The translations under genes were made by a program, and so were the position numbers. From positions 1-56,216 of the IMG/VR virus record IMGVR_UViG_3300023174_002623: DNA of 56,216 nucleotides. One strand, written 5' to 3'. Below, one piece after another: positions 33,201 through 41,904 of this stretch. The DNA comes from a virus. Within the stretch, counting starts at the first letter, position 1, and every line of letters starts with the position of its first letter. The notes under the pieces are model-generated. The model did no database searches, was not told the DNA's origin, and worked only from the letters and a program-made list of their open reading frames with translations.

Positions 33201-35228
33201 ATTTTACTTAATGCAATAGTAAAAGATAATGCACTATCAGCAGAAATGCTTGCAGATGCAAATTTTGCCCTAGCATTAAGTTCAGCAAAAACAAAAGAAG
33301 AAGTCAACAGACTTGTTGATGCATTTAAAGCACAGAAAGCAGCACAAGAAGATTTAGCAATGACTCAAAACCCATTAAAATCTTTACAAGATGCATTTTC
33401 TGTTGTAGAAGATAAAATAAATAAATTCTTCTCATTAGCAAATGAAGCAATAGAAGCAAAATTTGCTAGAAGAATACTTGCTGGCGAAAGAGCGGTAGAG
33501 GCTGCTCAAAAAGAAGTTGAAAAAGCACAAGACAATGTGGAAAAAATTCAAAAACACATTGATGGAATTCAAGCAGGAATAGATAAAAAACAAAGAGAAA
33601 TTGAAGAAAAAATTACTCGCCCAATTGAGGAATTCCAAAAAACAATTTCTTCAATTGAAGATACTATTAATACTCAGTTTGATAAGCCTATTGCTGTATT
33701 GCAAGAAGAGTCTTCAGACCTTGCAAATGATTTAACACTTCTTGACCGTGCAGCAGATGAAATTAATAAAAAATATGATGCTCAAGAAGAAGCATTAACT
33801 AAGATTTCTGAAATCAATAAAGATTTAATCGCACAAGAAAAACAAAGAATCTCCCTTGCTGACACATTAACGTCTGGAGATATTTCTGCAGCAGCACAGG
33901 CTGTTCAAGATATGCGTGGAGCAGCAGCAGATTCAGCATCTGGCTCACAGATGGATATGCTAAAGGCAGCAAGACAAAAAGAACTTGACAATCAAAGAAC
34001 TGCATCTGGACTTACAAGAGTTCAAATTGAGCAGCGTCAGTTTGAAATAAGTCAGCAAATATTCAAACTTGAAGAAGGCCGTGAAGTACTTGAAAAACAA
34101 ATTTCAAATATTAAAGAATTTTCTATTCTTCCACTTGAAAGAGAAAGAGAAAGACTTTCAAGACTTATTCGTGACGAAGAAGATAAAATTTATAATATTA
34201 CAAATGGTATTGGTGTCGCTGAGGAACTAAACCTCAAACTTGCTAATGATAAACTTGCTGCTGCACTAGCAACTCTTGATATTAAGAAAGCAGAACTACT
34301 TGCTGTAGAAGAAGAAAGACAAAAAGAATTAGATCACCTTGATGACTTAAAGTTGCAATGGATAGAAGTTAAGGGTGGAATTGCAGCAGCAGAACTTGAA
34401 ACAATTAACTTGCAAGCAGAAATTCAAAAAGCAATAGACTTAGCAGCACAACTTGCAGCATTATTTGCTTCCATGACAATTCCTGGTGGCGGAATTACTC
34501 CTCCAAAAGATCCAAATACATCACCTGAAGCACAAAAAGAAGCAGAAGATGCAGCGAAGGCAGCAACTGATGCAGCAAACGCAGCATCAGCAGAAGCAGA
34601 TGCAGCAACAGCAGCAGCACTAGAAGCAGCAGATGCTGTTGCAGCAGCCCTAGCAGCAGCAGATAAAATTTCTGCAGATCTTGCAGCAAGTAAAGCAAAC
34701 CTTTCTCCAAAGGCAAAAAAGATTTTAGCAGATGCTGCAGCAGCAGAACAAGCAAGACTTGCTGCGCTTGAAAAACAAAGATTGCAGAATGAAGCAAAAG
34801 CAGCAGGGTACGCAAATAGAGGAACACAGACTAACTATTCTTCTGGTGGAATGGTTACTAAATATCTTGCTAGTGGTGGAATGATTTCACCAAGCGTTAT
34901 GCCAAGTTTGGGATTAGACATGGGACCAAGCGTTATGCCAAGTTTGGGATTAAATATGGGACCAAGCGTTATGCCAAGACTAGGATCAGATATAGTACCA
35001 GCAATGCTAACCCCTGGAGAATTTGTAATGAGTAGATACGCTGTTTCTAAGTATGGTCTTGATAAAATGAATGCCATAAATAATGGCTCTTATGCGGGTG
35101 AAACAGTGTATAATTATAATCTAAGCGTTAATGTTAAATCTGGTGCAAATCCAGACGATATTGCAAGAGTGGTAATGACACAGATTAAACAAATAGACTC
35201 ACAAAGAATTAGGACACAAAGAATATAA
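27210..35228 (+). CDS. Tape measure protein
   Basis: 2672 residues, setting tail length (about 400 nm at 0.15 nm per residue). AAGAGG lies 8 nt before the ATG. The N-terminal 170 residues are helical. Residues about 185-535 match the TP901-type tape measure core (TQWAGRQLMVGFSVPLLYIG, GGDVEDLAFFLTAMKEGGIN, FGKFQFARLSTLFQNI). Hydrophobic segments lie near 543-580 and 1176-1217. Around 685-730 a GDIIPILGAPGEAIIPAD motif common in such proteins appears, followed by an unrecognised insert to about 1054. A long coiled coil covers about 2070-2420, then an Ala-rich stretch and three tandem 12-residue repeats (PSVMPSLGLDMG type). The C-terminus carries AMLTPGEFVMSRYAVSKYG, also typical. Confidence 0.93.
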   Translation: MSDVNANIGVHIDTSAALAELKNLQRQISTFHSQISKSSATAAMAQKNLQTNLLNAVNATGQFRAQMGVVRTSTESFTNALEKNKLSMRDYFRYAGGASKTFGKLFKSEFDTIGKVAEERVKKMQTQYIKMGRDASGAMRAMSITPNTLNMNDYATKTALAAQKQALFNQLVKQGSTNLLNFGKNTQWAGRQLMVGFSVPLLYIGSAAGKVFMDLEQQALKFKRVYGDMFTTSDQTNKALKDVELLAKEFTKYGVAVSKTMELAASAAAMGKTGSELTAQVAQATRLAVLGNVEQEQALETTTSLTNAFGIAAEDLAKKIDFLNSVENQTVTSIEDLTIAIPKAGPVVKQLGGDVEDLAFFLTAMKEGGINASEGANALKSGLASLINPTKKAAAMLNGYGVNIKAIVEGNQGDIKNTVIQFAQALDTLAPLDRSRAIEQLFGKFQFARLSTLFQNITKEGTQANRVLELSKMEVEELAILSERELKTVENAVGTNFKEAIESLKLTIAPIGKTFLEAVTPVVKAVAGLLEKFNGLGDGTKKFIVIASTLVGIIGPTLLMAFGLVANGAANIIKLFLGLRSGFLKLGGNSKILAEQTNYLNSEQLEAATVATSLNQAHNRLTQSFVLEASAVKALRNAYVDATVAATNFAAANPGMMMPGFKPGAKGAKPKGFASGTTGLPGPKGAGDIIPILGAPGEAIIPADISQDKRFKPLIEALVSGDIKGYENGTTGLSFDGKEYNAKTAPGAKNIKSFLDELIKNPDGTLTYVDPKTKEASTFTAKRLREVFDYRTQPGKNFTVSDIKRSLDIGSGARGSGRGTSRPEWISKLVKDAAGKSNVLAEQQAIEKALKDSGSANLSQSQKNNLYGLQASHIVEERDSAGKKVWRSANIVPDPGYINNYINTVKGKLGKELLAMTDDQLKSLNIDKAELKKIASGTHPTTANAANTLKNIAQYQIGQNPNASGIYQAQAVVAGIDYRMKNNVYKGGLKTLAQMYPTNKKILAELAVAKGEVLETATGKKKTVTGQTGKAKPAGKNITASPRDTRVIDKKSVRRVFPYGIKGMRVAGAIDGFDGTATKGGLGFDRGLGTTSQEILKQTRIQEKALKENIAATQDETAATKAATTETKDNSKQTKLSKENIKAFGAKANVGVGALSGLNIAASFAGGKVGEMAQKIMPFIFGLQGILMLLPLLMNPLIGIPVAIGAIVAGIWLFKKKQDEAIKAEARLVDELYATTKKMQQVGEISGKVGASQLMARKRESATGDFNVQRKGIKFGSAFLQSEVGKADVGAFEARFKAMPDIAMKEFSLKLASYVSDGVIDAAQAASIADQVGIQFKNKTIGIKLQGQLQKLLTVDGKDLTTEPFEIRIQIAQETVDQFTNIAPNLQAQLDSVERELKSGKFDAALLPPPILETSVTYTPEQNAKALEEYDRQVQAQNEALDGYNKAKEKIDEINAALKKYNAFAAAMASQSFESIQAQIDAIDVSTSKTIDKLKADKAATKDLAAQALIQKEIDRLETKKLESVIKLRNMNKQVTRGIEEQLALADAYEKTDFFVASAEAVTTRFKGTKQETDAKAFLDRSAAMGETTMRAKIEAVVSSGQFGPSQATEFLNLFGTDNENLDKTFNTYLTVQGMEDLDKVQTILGDFADKDLAKDIIIKMGGLSDAEFQAQYSTLELLKQFDGEEINMEIALKNNPTLLSDVTKLNSAVEAIAMTPDTTFKTIEIALKNVVLEGEDKSFTEQGLQGLSDNWEYYKGLDPELRKTAIQTYISLFKTIFADADSRKQWAANIAETASAGIANEQARDQIRTITYNTVIDSKGNFTEQGKKTLVEDVQKQTEDIIGYMNMISKLTSGKGGGGGTNTRNTFLDNILDKIRRVRDASADIVAKDPLGELRRLIEKGNGEITIFDGLDQQISKLKAPQEFIDFIASLDPKGKKGAIDALETYLDAGKLKDGIVDLTKNGKLLLDIFREGVIGDFESDLRKATNGLIAQKSQFILLNAIVKDNALSAEMLADANFALALSSAKTKEEVNRLVDAFKAQKAAQEDLAMTQNPLKSLQDAFSVVEDKINKFFSLANEAIEAKFARRILAGERAVEAAQKEVEKAQDNVEKIQKHIDGIQAGIDKKQREIEEKITRPIEEFQKTISSIEDTINTQFDKPIAVLQEESSDLANDLTLLDRAADEINKKYDAQEEALTKISEINKDLIAQEKQRISLADTLTSGDISAAAQAVQDMRGAAADSASGSQMDMLKAARQKELDNQRTASGLTRVQIEQRQFEISQQIFKLEEGREVLEKQISNIKEFSILPLERERERLSRLIRDEEDKIYNITNGIGVAEELNLKLANDKLAAALATLDIKKAELLAVEEERQKELDHLDDLKLQWIEVKGGIAAAELETINLQAEIQKAIDLAAQLAALFASMTIPGGGITPPKDPNTSPEAQKEAEDAAKAATDAANAASAEADAATAAALEAADAVAAALAAADKISADLAASKANLSPKAKKILADAAAAEQARLAALEKQRLQNEAKAAGYANRGTQTNYSSGGMVTKYLASGGMISPSVMPSLGLDMGPSVMPSLGLNMGPSVMPRLGSDIVPAMLTPGEFVMSRYAVSKYGLDKMNAINNGSYAGETVYNYNLSVNVKSGANPDDIARVVMTQIKQIDSQRIRTQRI
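34890..34997 (+). repeat. Three tandem 36-bp repeats in the tape measure gene
   Basis: Units at 34890-34925, 34926-34961 and 34962-34997 encode PSVMPSLGLDMG, PSVMPSLGLNMG and PSVMPRLGSDIV. The first two differ only in the Asp/Asn codon region; the third has drifted. No spacers are present. Confidence 0.85.
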
Positions 35229-35866
35229 TGGCTACAGCAGCGTATATAACGGGTAGAAGGCGCTACCAGAGACCCCAGGCAGTCCTATGGTCAGATAATG
35301 CTGGAACCCTCTCAGAAGGCCTTTACGTGCCAAATGGCTATGAGGTTGGGGCAACGGTACCAGGTGGAACAGACCCAAATTTAATAGATCAATTTTTAAT
35401 ATTATCAGACCATAATCGTGGTGAAATAGATATTAGTACAGAAAGACTTGAGCAAAGACAAAGAACTATTAATGGGCGTATGCGTTCATATCATATTGCA
35501 GATAAATTAAATTTTTCTTGGTCATGGTCCTTGCTTCCATCCCGTGCATTTTATCAAAATGCTGCATTTAATGAAACAACTGGTATTTCTCCATATCAAA
35601 ATAATACACAAGAGTTTACTTCTGATGGCGGTGCTGGCGGAGTAGAGATCCTAGATTGGTATGAAAACCATAAAGGTCCATTTTGGATGTATCTAGCATA
35701 TGATAAATATTCTAATTTTGGAGATGATGATGCAGCATTTGGACACCTTGAACAATATAATCAAATAGTAGAGGTATACTTTGCTGATTTTAATTATTCT
35801 ATTGTAAAGCGTGGTGGAAATAACTTTGACCTCTGGAATATTTCGGTAACACTGGAAGAGGTCTAG
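35228..35866 (+). CDS. Distal tail-like minor tail protein
   Basis: 212 residues, TAATG overlap with the tape measure stop. Motifs: ITGRRRYQRPQAVLW at the start, LNFSWSWSLLPSRAFYQN in the middle, and a C-terminal FADFNYSIVKRGGNNFDLWN followed by ISVTLEEV. It takes the first slot after the tape measure, where distal tail proteins that join tube and tip are encoded, and is mostly beta in prediction. The final strand (LWNISVTLEEV) is a common ending for Dit-like or minor tail proteins. The exact fold is not proven. Confidence 0.65.
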   Translation: MATAAYITGRRRYQRPQAVLWSDNAGTLSEGLYVPNGYEVGATVPGGTDPNLIDQFLILSDHNRGEIDISTERLEQRQRTINGRMRSYHIADKLNFSWSWSLLPSRAFYQNAAFNETTGISPYQNNTQEFTSDGGAGGVEILDWYENHKGPFWMYLAYDKYSNFGDDDAAFGHLEQYNQIVEVYFADFNYSIVKRGGNNFDLWNISVTLEEV

Positions 35867-35867
35867 A

Positions 35868-38800
35868 ATGTTTGTTAGTGAAACATTAAAGACACATCTA
35901 GAAACATCTGCAACAATTAGACTTCAGTCATTAGTATTGGCTGAATGGAACATGAATATGCCAGATAATATTCAAAAAGTTGGAAACTATAGATACCGTC
36001 CATTAGACTCAACTTCACAATATTTTACGCTTCCAATTTCATTTGATCCGCTTGACGAAGGAAATTATTACACAGGTGCAACAGACGCAGACGTAGTTAT
36101 TGACGGTGGATTTACAGACAGCGGAACTCCTCAGCAATTTACATTGCAAAAAGATAAAATGAAAATGATTTATTCTTTAGAAGATTGTTTAAAACCATTT
36201 AGACCAAGATCTGGAATTAATAAACCATTATATTTTGCAGGCAAATATGTTGCAAATTCTGGCGCACAGATGGCTGAAAGACCAAGATACTATATGCCAT
36301 CTAGATATGATGAGTTTAGATATTGGACTTCATATAGAACAGAAGATAATTTTGAACGTGGCATTGCTAATAATATTTCTAATGGCTTAAACTTTATAGA
36401 TGATGCAGTACCATTTGTTGTTTATAAAGAACAGGTTCCAGCAAACCGAGTTATTGTTAAAATGCAAACAAATGTTGGCTCAGTTGATCTTGGCCCATTT
36501 ACAACAAGCACTGCATCTATAGATGATCCTTTGTTTGGTGATGCAAATAAAACAACACCATCTAGATGGAACATTCAATATCTAAGTGATAATAACTGGA
36601 TAGACCTATACTCTTTTACAGAAGCAGATACAAGACCTGACGGGTCTGCAATTATTGGACCAGATGGTTATGTAGAATTAGAGTATGGATTAGTAATACC
36701 AGAGGCATACAAAGATATATTTATTTATGCAGAAACTTTATCTTCCATAACACTAAGACCAGATGCAGCACCAGTTGGATATGCTTATCTGGTTGTCCCT
36801 AATGAAGGAGATCAGGGAATATTTTATATTTATACTGGCACAGGTGAAGACGATGGGTATGAATCTTTTATTCCAGAATACGGCTGGGTACTTGGATCAG
36901 AAACAATAACTAATCAAACAAACTTTGTAACAGACCTTACATCTCCAGAACAATTTACAGACAACGTAAATGGATCTGTTGTATATAGAGAATTTGCATA
37001 TATGCAGGGTATGAGAATTTCTGTAGAAGTTATGAATAAATTTGACTCTACATTTGATTTAATTGAAATGTCACCAAGGCTAGTAGTAGATATAGCAGAT
37101 AAGGTCATTGATTTTTCAATTACCAAAACTTTGTCAGACATAGGAGTTACATCACTACCAGTTGGACAATTACTTGCTTCGACTGGCTCGTTATCTATTT
37201 TTGATGATGATCAAGCCTTCAATGAATATAACACTTCTAGTATTATTTCAAACTATGTTAGAAAAAATATTAAATTTAACTTTTATGAAATTATAGTTAA
37301 TGTTGATGGATTTGATTACTACGTACCAATTAAAACATTGTACTCAGAAGGTATGCCACAAGCAGATGTAACTGCTGGAACATTAAATCTTGAACTGCGT
37401 GACTTGTATTTCTTTGTTGAGTCAATGCCTGCTCCAAGATTATTGATGACAGAGACATCTTTAAGTATGGCTATCACAACATTACTTGACTATATTGGTT
37501 TTAGCAATTATTCTTTTAGAAGACTGGAAACAGAGTCAGACCCAATAATTCCATACTTCTTTGTTGCTCCAGATCAAAACGTAGCAGAGGTTTTAAATCA
37601 ATTAGCAATTGCTACACAAAGTGCTATGTTTTTTGATGAATATAACAATTTTATAGTTATGAGTAAAAATTACTTAATGCCAGATGCAGAGCAAAGAGTT
37701 ACAGATTTTGTTTTATCTGGAACGAACAACCAAACAGATTCTGGAGTGGTAGAAAATGCTACCTCTGGAAATCTTCCAAATATTATGGCTATAGCCTCCC
37801 AAGATAAAAAAGTTTACAATGGTGGAAACATTTCTTATACAGCAAGATATATTCAAAGATCTTATGGAAGTATAAGGCAGTCAAGTATGGTTGATAGAGA
37901 CAAGACTTGGATTTATAAGCCTGCTTTGCTCTGGGAAGTTTCTGGTACAGATAACACAAAGACAATTAATGAGGTAGCATCTAAACAAGGAAAGTATGTC
38001 CTTGGTGCTATGCCATTAAACTCTGACCTAACTGGAAGCCTGCCTACTGTAGAAAACGGTATTGTAGTAAACAATATAATGGATATTGGTGAAAATGTAT
38101 ATTGGTTAACTAGATATCAAGGATACTTTTATTCTGGCGGAGAGATTATTAAATATGATGCTGCTGAATTTAATATTACTGGTACTGGAAATGTTTGGAT
38201 TAGCAGTAATCAAGAGTATCAAAAATATTTTGCTTCAATACCATTTAATGGAAAAATATATCCAACAGGTCTTATAAGAATATTCTCAACCCCATATTAT
38301 GAGACAGTTGACGGTATAGAAAGGCTTCAACCAGGAGCGGTGTATGAAAGCGGTAGAGGCCAGTTTGGTACCCCAGTAGTATCACACAGCGCAGGAATTA
38401 ACCAATATTGGTCTGACAACGAATATGTTCGTGGTTGTGATATGCAAACACAATACTTATTTACAACAACTTTAGATGCAAATCTATCTGTTCCAGCAAC
38501 AACAGTTGGTGCTGCAGGAATAAATAATACTCTTGCTAGACAAACAACAAGAAATGGAATTATTAAAAATTTTATGTCAAGTAGTTTTTTGACAGAAACA
38601 GATGTAAATAGTCTTAAATCAACACAGACTGGAACAATTCAGTCTTCAGCACTTATAATGAATGGCCCATCTTTTAAAACTACAGAGGTTCCTCTTAATT
38701 TTGTATCATATCAATATAAGCAACTTGATAATGCATACAGAAGTTTTGGCGCAAGAATGAGAATTATTGGAAAAATTGAAAATAATGAAACTCGTGGACA

Positions 38801-40190
38801 AACACCAACGGGCAGTACATCTTATTATCAGGTAAACTCAGTACAGGCAAACCAGAACGTTAGCATTGGTGGTGGTTCTGGAGGATTAGCAATTATGGTA
38901 AATCCAGAAACAAATAATGGATATTATTTTGAAATTGTTGCTTTAACAGAAACAAATGTTGAATCTTACTTAAAACTTGATACCACTGGTCAGGCCTCAG
39001 TAAATATTAATAATGTTGTTTTTTATAAAGTAAAGAAGGACGCATCAAATAATAATGCTATACCAGTAAAACTTTGGGGTGGACTAACAAGCATTATTGT
39101 TGATGATGGCAAGTTTACTGGACAGTACAGAATGGCTGGAGAAGACAAGCCAACGGTATATGACTTATCAGTTGAGTATCAAGACATTGGAACACTTCGT
39201 AGATTTTATTTATATATAAATAATAAGTTAGTCAAGATTGTTGATGATACAGATCCGCTTCCAGTTTATAATAATATTGCTCCATTTGTAAGAGGCTCAT
39301 CAAGAGTTATGTTTGAAAATCTATATGCATTAACCAACAATTATGCACAAAACACAGTGTCGGTTGTTGGAGAAACCCTTTCTGGAGTTTTTGGAGATAG
39401 TGAGATAGATGCAAATGAGTCATTCAGAAAATATGCAATCAGCGGTTTAATTCAGGGAACCTATCTGACTGGAATAAGTTCTGGTCAACCACCAAAATAT
39501 AACATGTATTTTGAAGAATTTGGTTCCATTATGCGTGAGTGTGCCTATTTTGATATTAAGTATGATCGCTCATATCCTGCTTTATATGCTCAACTATCTC
39601 CAACATTTAATAGAATCAAGGGATACTCAATTTCTGGATTCCAGGCAGACTCGTACGGCGCTGAGTTTTTAATTTTTAATGCTTCAGATACAGCATTAAA
39701 CTTAGATGAAACAACAGGAAACTATCTAAGAATCCAGGGTATTACATTTACGCAAGATACAACATACCAGTTAACAGTAGATGAATACTTCAAGAAAGAA
39801 AGTAATTTGTCTGACCCACAACTACAGGGTAGTACTCTTATTACATCTCCATTAGTTCAAAAAGCAAAGTATGACGAAATAAAATTGAGTAGACTTATTT
39901 ATGGAAAAAATGACTTTGCTATTGAGAGTCCATATATTCAGACCCAGGATGATGCAGAAGAACTTATGGGATGGATTATTAGCAAAGTTATGTCTCCTAA
40001 AAAATCAATTGGAATAAGTTTATTTTCAATTCCTACACTTCAATTAGGAGATATTGTTACAGTTGACTATAAAAATAATGATGGCCTAGATTTAGTAGCA
40101 AATGATTCTAACAGATTTGTTGTGTATAATATTTCTTATAATAGAACATTGGAAGGTCCATCTATGACAGTATATTTGAGTGAGGTATAA
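35868..40190 (+). CDS. Giant minor tail protein, hub/Tal-like
   Basis: 1440 residues; AGAGG 6 nt before the ATG. The N-terminal 130 residues have a tail-hub look (NIQKVGNYRYRPLDSTSQYF, FTLQKDKMKMIYSLEDCLKP). The region 340-560 (VDIADKVIDFSITKTLSDIG, then MPQADVTAGTLNLELRDLYF) and PYFFVAPDQNVAEVLNQLAI recall hub modules. Around 980-1180 lies a jelly-roll-like stretch (YFEIVALTETNVESYLKLD, RRFYLYINNKLVKIV). The end (SIGISLFSIPTLQLGDIVTV, then VVYNISYNRTLEGPSMTVYL) resembles the close of actinophage tail tip proteins. Likely the central tip protein contacting the tape measure and the host. No lytic motif is recognised. Confidence 0.75.
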   Translation: MFVSETLKTHLETSATIRLQSLVLAEWNMNMPDNIQKVGNYRYRPLDSTSQYFTLPISFDPLDEGNYYTGATDADVVIDGGFTDSGTPQQFTLQKDKMKMIYSLEDCLKPFRPRSGINKPLYFAGKYVANSGAQMAERPRYYMPSRYDEFRYWTSYRTEDNFERGIANNISNGLNFIDDAVPFVVYKEQVPANRVIVKMQTNVGSVDLGPFTTSTASIDDPLFGDANKTTPSRWNIQYLSDNNWIDLYSFTEADTRPDGSAIIGPDGYVELEYGLVIPEAYKDIFIYAETLSSITLRPDAAPVGYAYLVVPNEGDQGIFYIYTGTGEDDGYESFIPEYGWVLGSETITNQTNFVTDLTSPEQFTDNVNGSVVYREFAYMQGMRISVEVMNKFDSTFDLIEMSPRLVVDIADKVIDFSITKTLSDIGVTSLPVGQLLASTGSLSIFDDDQAFNEYNTSSIISNYVRKNIKFNFYEIIVNVDGFDYYVPIKTLYSEGMPQADVTAGTLNLELRDLYFFVESMPAPRLLMTETSLSMAITTLLDYIGFSNYSFRRLETESDPIIPYFFVAPDQNVAEVLNQLAIATQSAMFFDEYNNFIVMSKNYLMPDAEQRVTDFVLSGTNNQTDSGVVENATSGNLPNIMAIASQDKKVYNGGNISYTARYIQRSYGSIRQSSMVDRDKTWIYKPALLWEVSGTDNTKTINEVASKQGKYVLGAMPLNSDLTGSLPTVENGIVVNNIMDIGENVYWLTRYQGYFYSGGEIIKYDAAEFNITGTGNVWISSNQEYQKYFASIPFNGKIYPTGLIRIFSTPYYETVDGIERLQPGAVYESGRGQFGTPVVSHSAGINQYWSDNEYVRGCDMQTQYLFTTTLDANLSVPATTVGAAGINNTLARQTTRNGIIKNFMSSSFLTETDVNSLKSTQTGTIQSSALIMNGPSFKTTEVPLNFVSYQYKQLDNAYRSFGARMRIIGKIENNETRGQTPTGSTSYYQVNSVQANQNVSIGGGSGGLAIMVNPETNNGYYFEIVALTETNVESYLKLDTTGQASVNINNVVFYKVKKDASNNNAIPVKLWGGLTSIIVDDGKFTGQYRMAGEDKPTVYDLSVEYQDIGTLRRFYLYINNKLVKIVDDTDPLPVYNNIAPFVRGSSRVMFENLYALTNNYAQNTVSVVGETLSGVFGDSEIDANESFRKYAISGLIQGTYLTGISSGQPPKYNMYFEEFGSIMRECAYFDIKYDRSYPALYAQLSPTFNRIKGYSISGFQADSYGAEFLIFNASDTALNLDETTGNYLRIQGITFTQDTTYQLTVDEYFKKESNLSDPQLQGSTLITSPLVQKAKYDEIKLSRLIYGKNDFAIESPYIQTQDDAEELMGWIISKVMSPKKSIGISLFSIPTLQLGDIVTVDYKNNDGLDLVANDSNRFVVYNISYNRTLEGPSMTVYLSEV

Positions 40191-40191
40191 G

Positions 40192-40752
40192 ATGTCTGAA
40201 AACACGTTTAGAGATACGGAGTACCGATCAACCGATACAACTTCTAATTACAAACAAGTTAATTCGGTAAGCCCAATACCTTTAACACCAGGAGTGCTTG
40301 GACTTGGAGTAGGATTGAAGTCTGTAGACCCAGTATTAACTGCACCAATAGATACTATTTTGTATAATGATGATTCATTGCCAATAGAAATAATGACAGA
40401 TCTTATTTTTGAAAATATTGGTGGTCAAGAATTAATTAATATTGCTAGAAATGATACTGTAAATGGTCAAACAATCATTTATCAGCCTATTAAGAATTTA
40501 ACTGCTGTACAACAACAGTATAACCCTAATAATATAGTTAGTCTTCAGGCAACATCAGATAAATATTTTCAAAACTTTTCTATTAAGTTTGATGAAAAGG
40601 TTCCAGATCAAGGAACTGGCCCAGGTGGTGCTCATGTGTATATTGATCCAATAACAGGAGAACTAGTTGTTGAGGCAATAAACTTGAAGTCGGATGAGCA
40701 GATAGAGGTAGAGATTACCATAAGTGGTACAATATATGAGGCGGTAATTTAA
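40192..40752 (+). CDS. Putative tail tip protein
   Basis: 186 residues from ATG 40192, with GAGG 6 nt upstream; the in-frame GTG at 40180 lies inside the previous gene and lacks a ribosome site. The N-terminal 40 residues are polar (TEYRSTDTTSNYKQVNSVSP), followed by predicted beta segments such as DLIFENIGGQELINIARND and YFQNFSIKFDEKVPDQGTG. It ends directly before the next ATG. No family is recognised. The place between the hub-like protein and a tail protein with a fibre-like N-terminus argues for a small tip component. Confidence 0.55.
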   Translation: MSENTFRDTEYRSTDTTSNYKQVNSVSPIPLTPGVLGLGVGLKSVDPVLTAPIDTILYNDDSLPIEIMTDLIFENIGGQELINIARNDTVNGQTIIYQPIKNLTAVQQQYNPNNIVSLQATSDKYFQNFSIKFDEKVPDQGTGPGGAHVYIDPITGELVVEAINLKSDEQIEVEITISGTIYEAVI

Positions 40753-41904
40753 ATGATAACTAACAACGGAAAATCAATAATTGGGAAGTATTTGCTTGGA
40801 CAGGCTCCAGCATACGCTTCATACATTGCTGTTGGCTGTGGGGCGCAACCATTGGCAACTGGTGATCCATACGGAGATTACTCTTTAAAAGATAACTTAG
40901 ATTTTGAGATGTTTAGAGTTCCAATTTCTTCAAGAGGTTTTGTAAATGATGGCGGAACAGAAAAGATAGTTCTTACTGCAGAATTACCAACAGAAGAAAG
41001 ATATGAGATAACTGAAATTGGATTATACTCAGCAGGATCTAACCCATCTGCTGGAGCATATGACAGTAAAACAGTTTTTGCTTTTACTCAAGGAGAAAAC
41101 TGGCAATATCACACTAATGTTGCAGCAACTGCTATTCCAACAATAACAGAGCCTTTAGATGATCCATTAGATGATAATATTATTGCAACAGTAGATCCAG
41201 TATTTCAGACAAATGCTGACAACTCTATCTTTTATAAAACTCCACGTCCAGAAAGATATGAACGTGCAAGATTTTTAAATAATATTATTTTAATTCAAGG
41301 TGATGACTCAGACCTAACAATTGATGCAAGCACTGGATCACCTGCTGGCCATTTTGTTATTGAGGCTGGATCAAACCATATACACCTAACTGGAGCAGAT
41401 GTTAATTTTAGTAAAAACTCTCCAATAGATGAGTTACGTCTTGCTTTTTCTATTATCAGCAAAGATGGAGATTCTTTTGCAGTGCCAGATACAGTTAGAA
41501 TTTTAGTAGATTTTGCAACAACGGATGCAGAAACACCAGAAGAGTTTGCTAGATTTGAGATTGAATTAGACAACGGAAACGGCAGCGGAGCAACATATGA
41601 TTTTGCAGCAAACAGATACTATGTTGCTACATCACAATTACAAGAACTTTACCAAACACAAGGGTTTACATGGAATGCAGTTACCGTAGTAAAGATTTAT
41701 GCTTGTGCACTTGTTTCAAATGTTCCTTCTGATGATTACTACATTGCACTTGATGCACTTAGACTAGAGAATATTGCAACAACTAATCCATTATACGGTC
41801 TAACTGGTTATTCCGTTGTTAAGAACATAGATGCAGAAACAATTATTAAATCACCAAACACAAGTAATTATATTGAATTTAGATTTTCAGTTGGTGTTAC
41901 ATAA
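40753..41904 (+). CDS. Minor tail protein, fibre-like
   Basis: 383 residues, ATG immediately after the preceding stop. The N-terminus (ITNNGKSIIGKYLLGQAPAY, then ASYIAVGCGAQPL) is a conserved opening of minor tail proteins in actinophages. It is followed by EERYEITEIGLYSAGSNPSA, as in tail-fibre assembly domains. A second half from about 180 (GSNHIHLTGADVNFSKNSPI; PDTVRILVDFATTDAETPEE) looks like a carbohydrate-binding jelly roll. TAATG overlap with the next gene. Likely part of the tail tip or a side fibre contacting the host surface. Confidence 0.7.
   Translation: MITNNGKSIIGKYLLGQAPAYASYIAVGCGAQPLATGDPYGDYSLKDNLDFEMFRVPISSRGFVNDGGTEKIVLTAELPTEERYEITEIGLYSAGSNPSAGAYDSKTVFAFTQGENWQYHTNVAATAIPTITEPLDDPLDDNIIATVDPVFQTNADNSIFYKTPRPERYERARFLNNIILIQGDDSDLTIDASTGSPAGHFVIEAGSNHIHLTGADVNFSKNSPIDELRLAFSIISKDGDSFAVPDTVRILVDFATTDAETPEEFARFEIELDNGNGSGATYDFAANRYYVATSQLQELYQTQGFTWNAVTVVKIYACALVSNVPSDDYYIALDALRLENIATTNPLYGLTGYSVVKNIDAETIIKSPNTSNYIEFRFSVGVT

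Noticed and set aside
34890-34997. 36-bp repeats considered as a CRISPR array
   Set aside because: The units are contiguous with no spacers, keep the reading frame and encode protein repeats.
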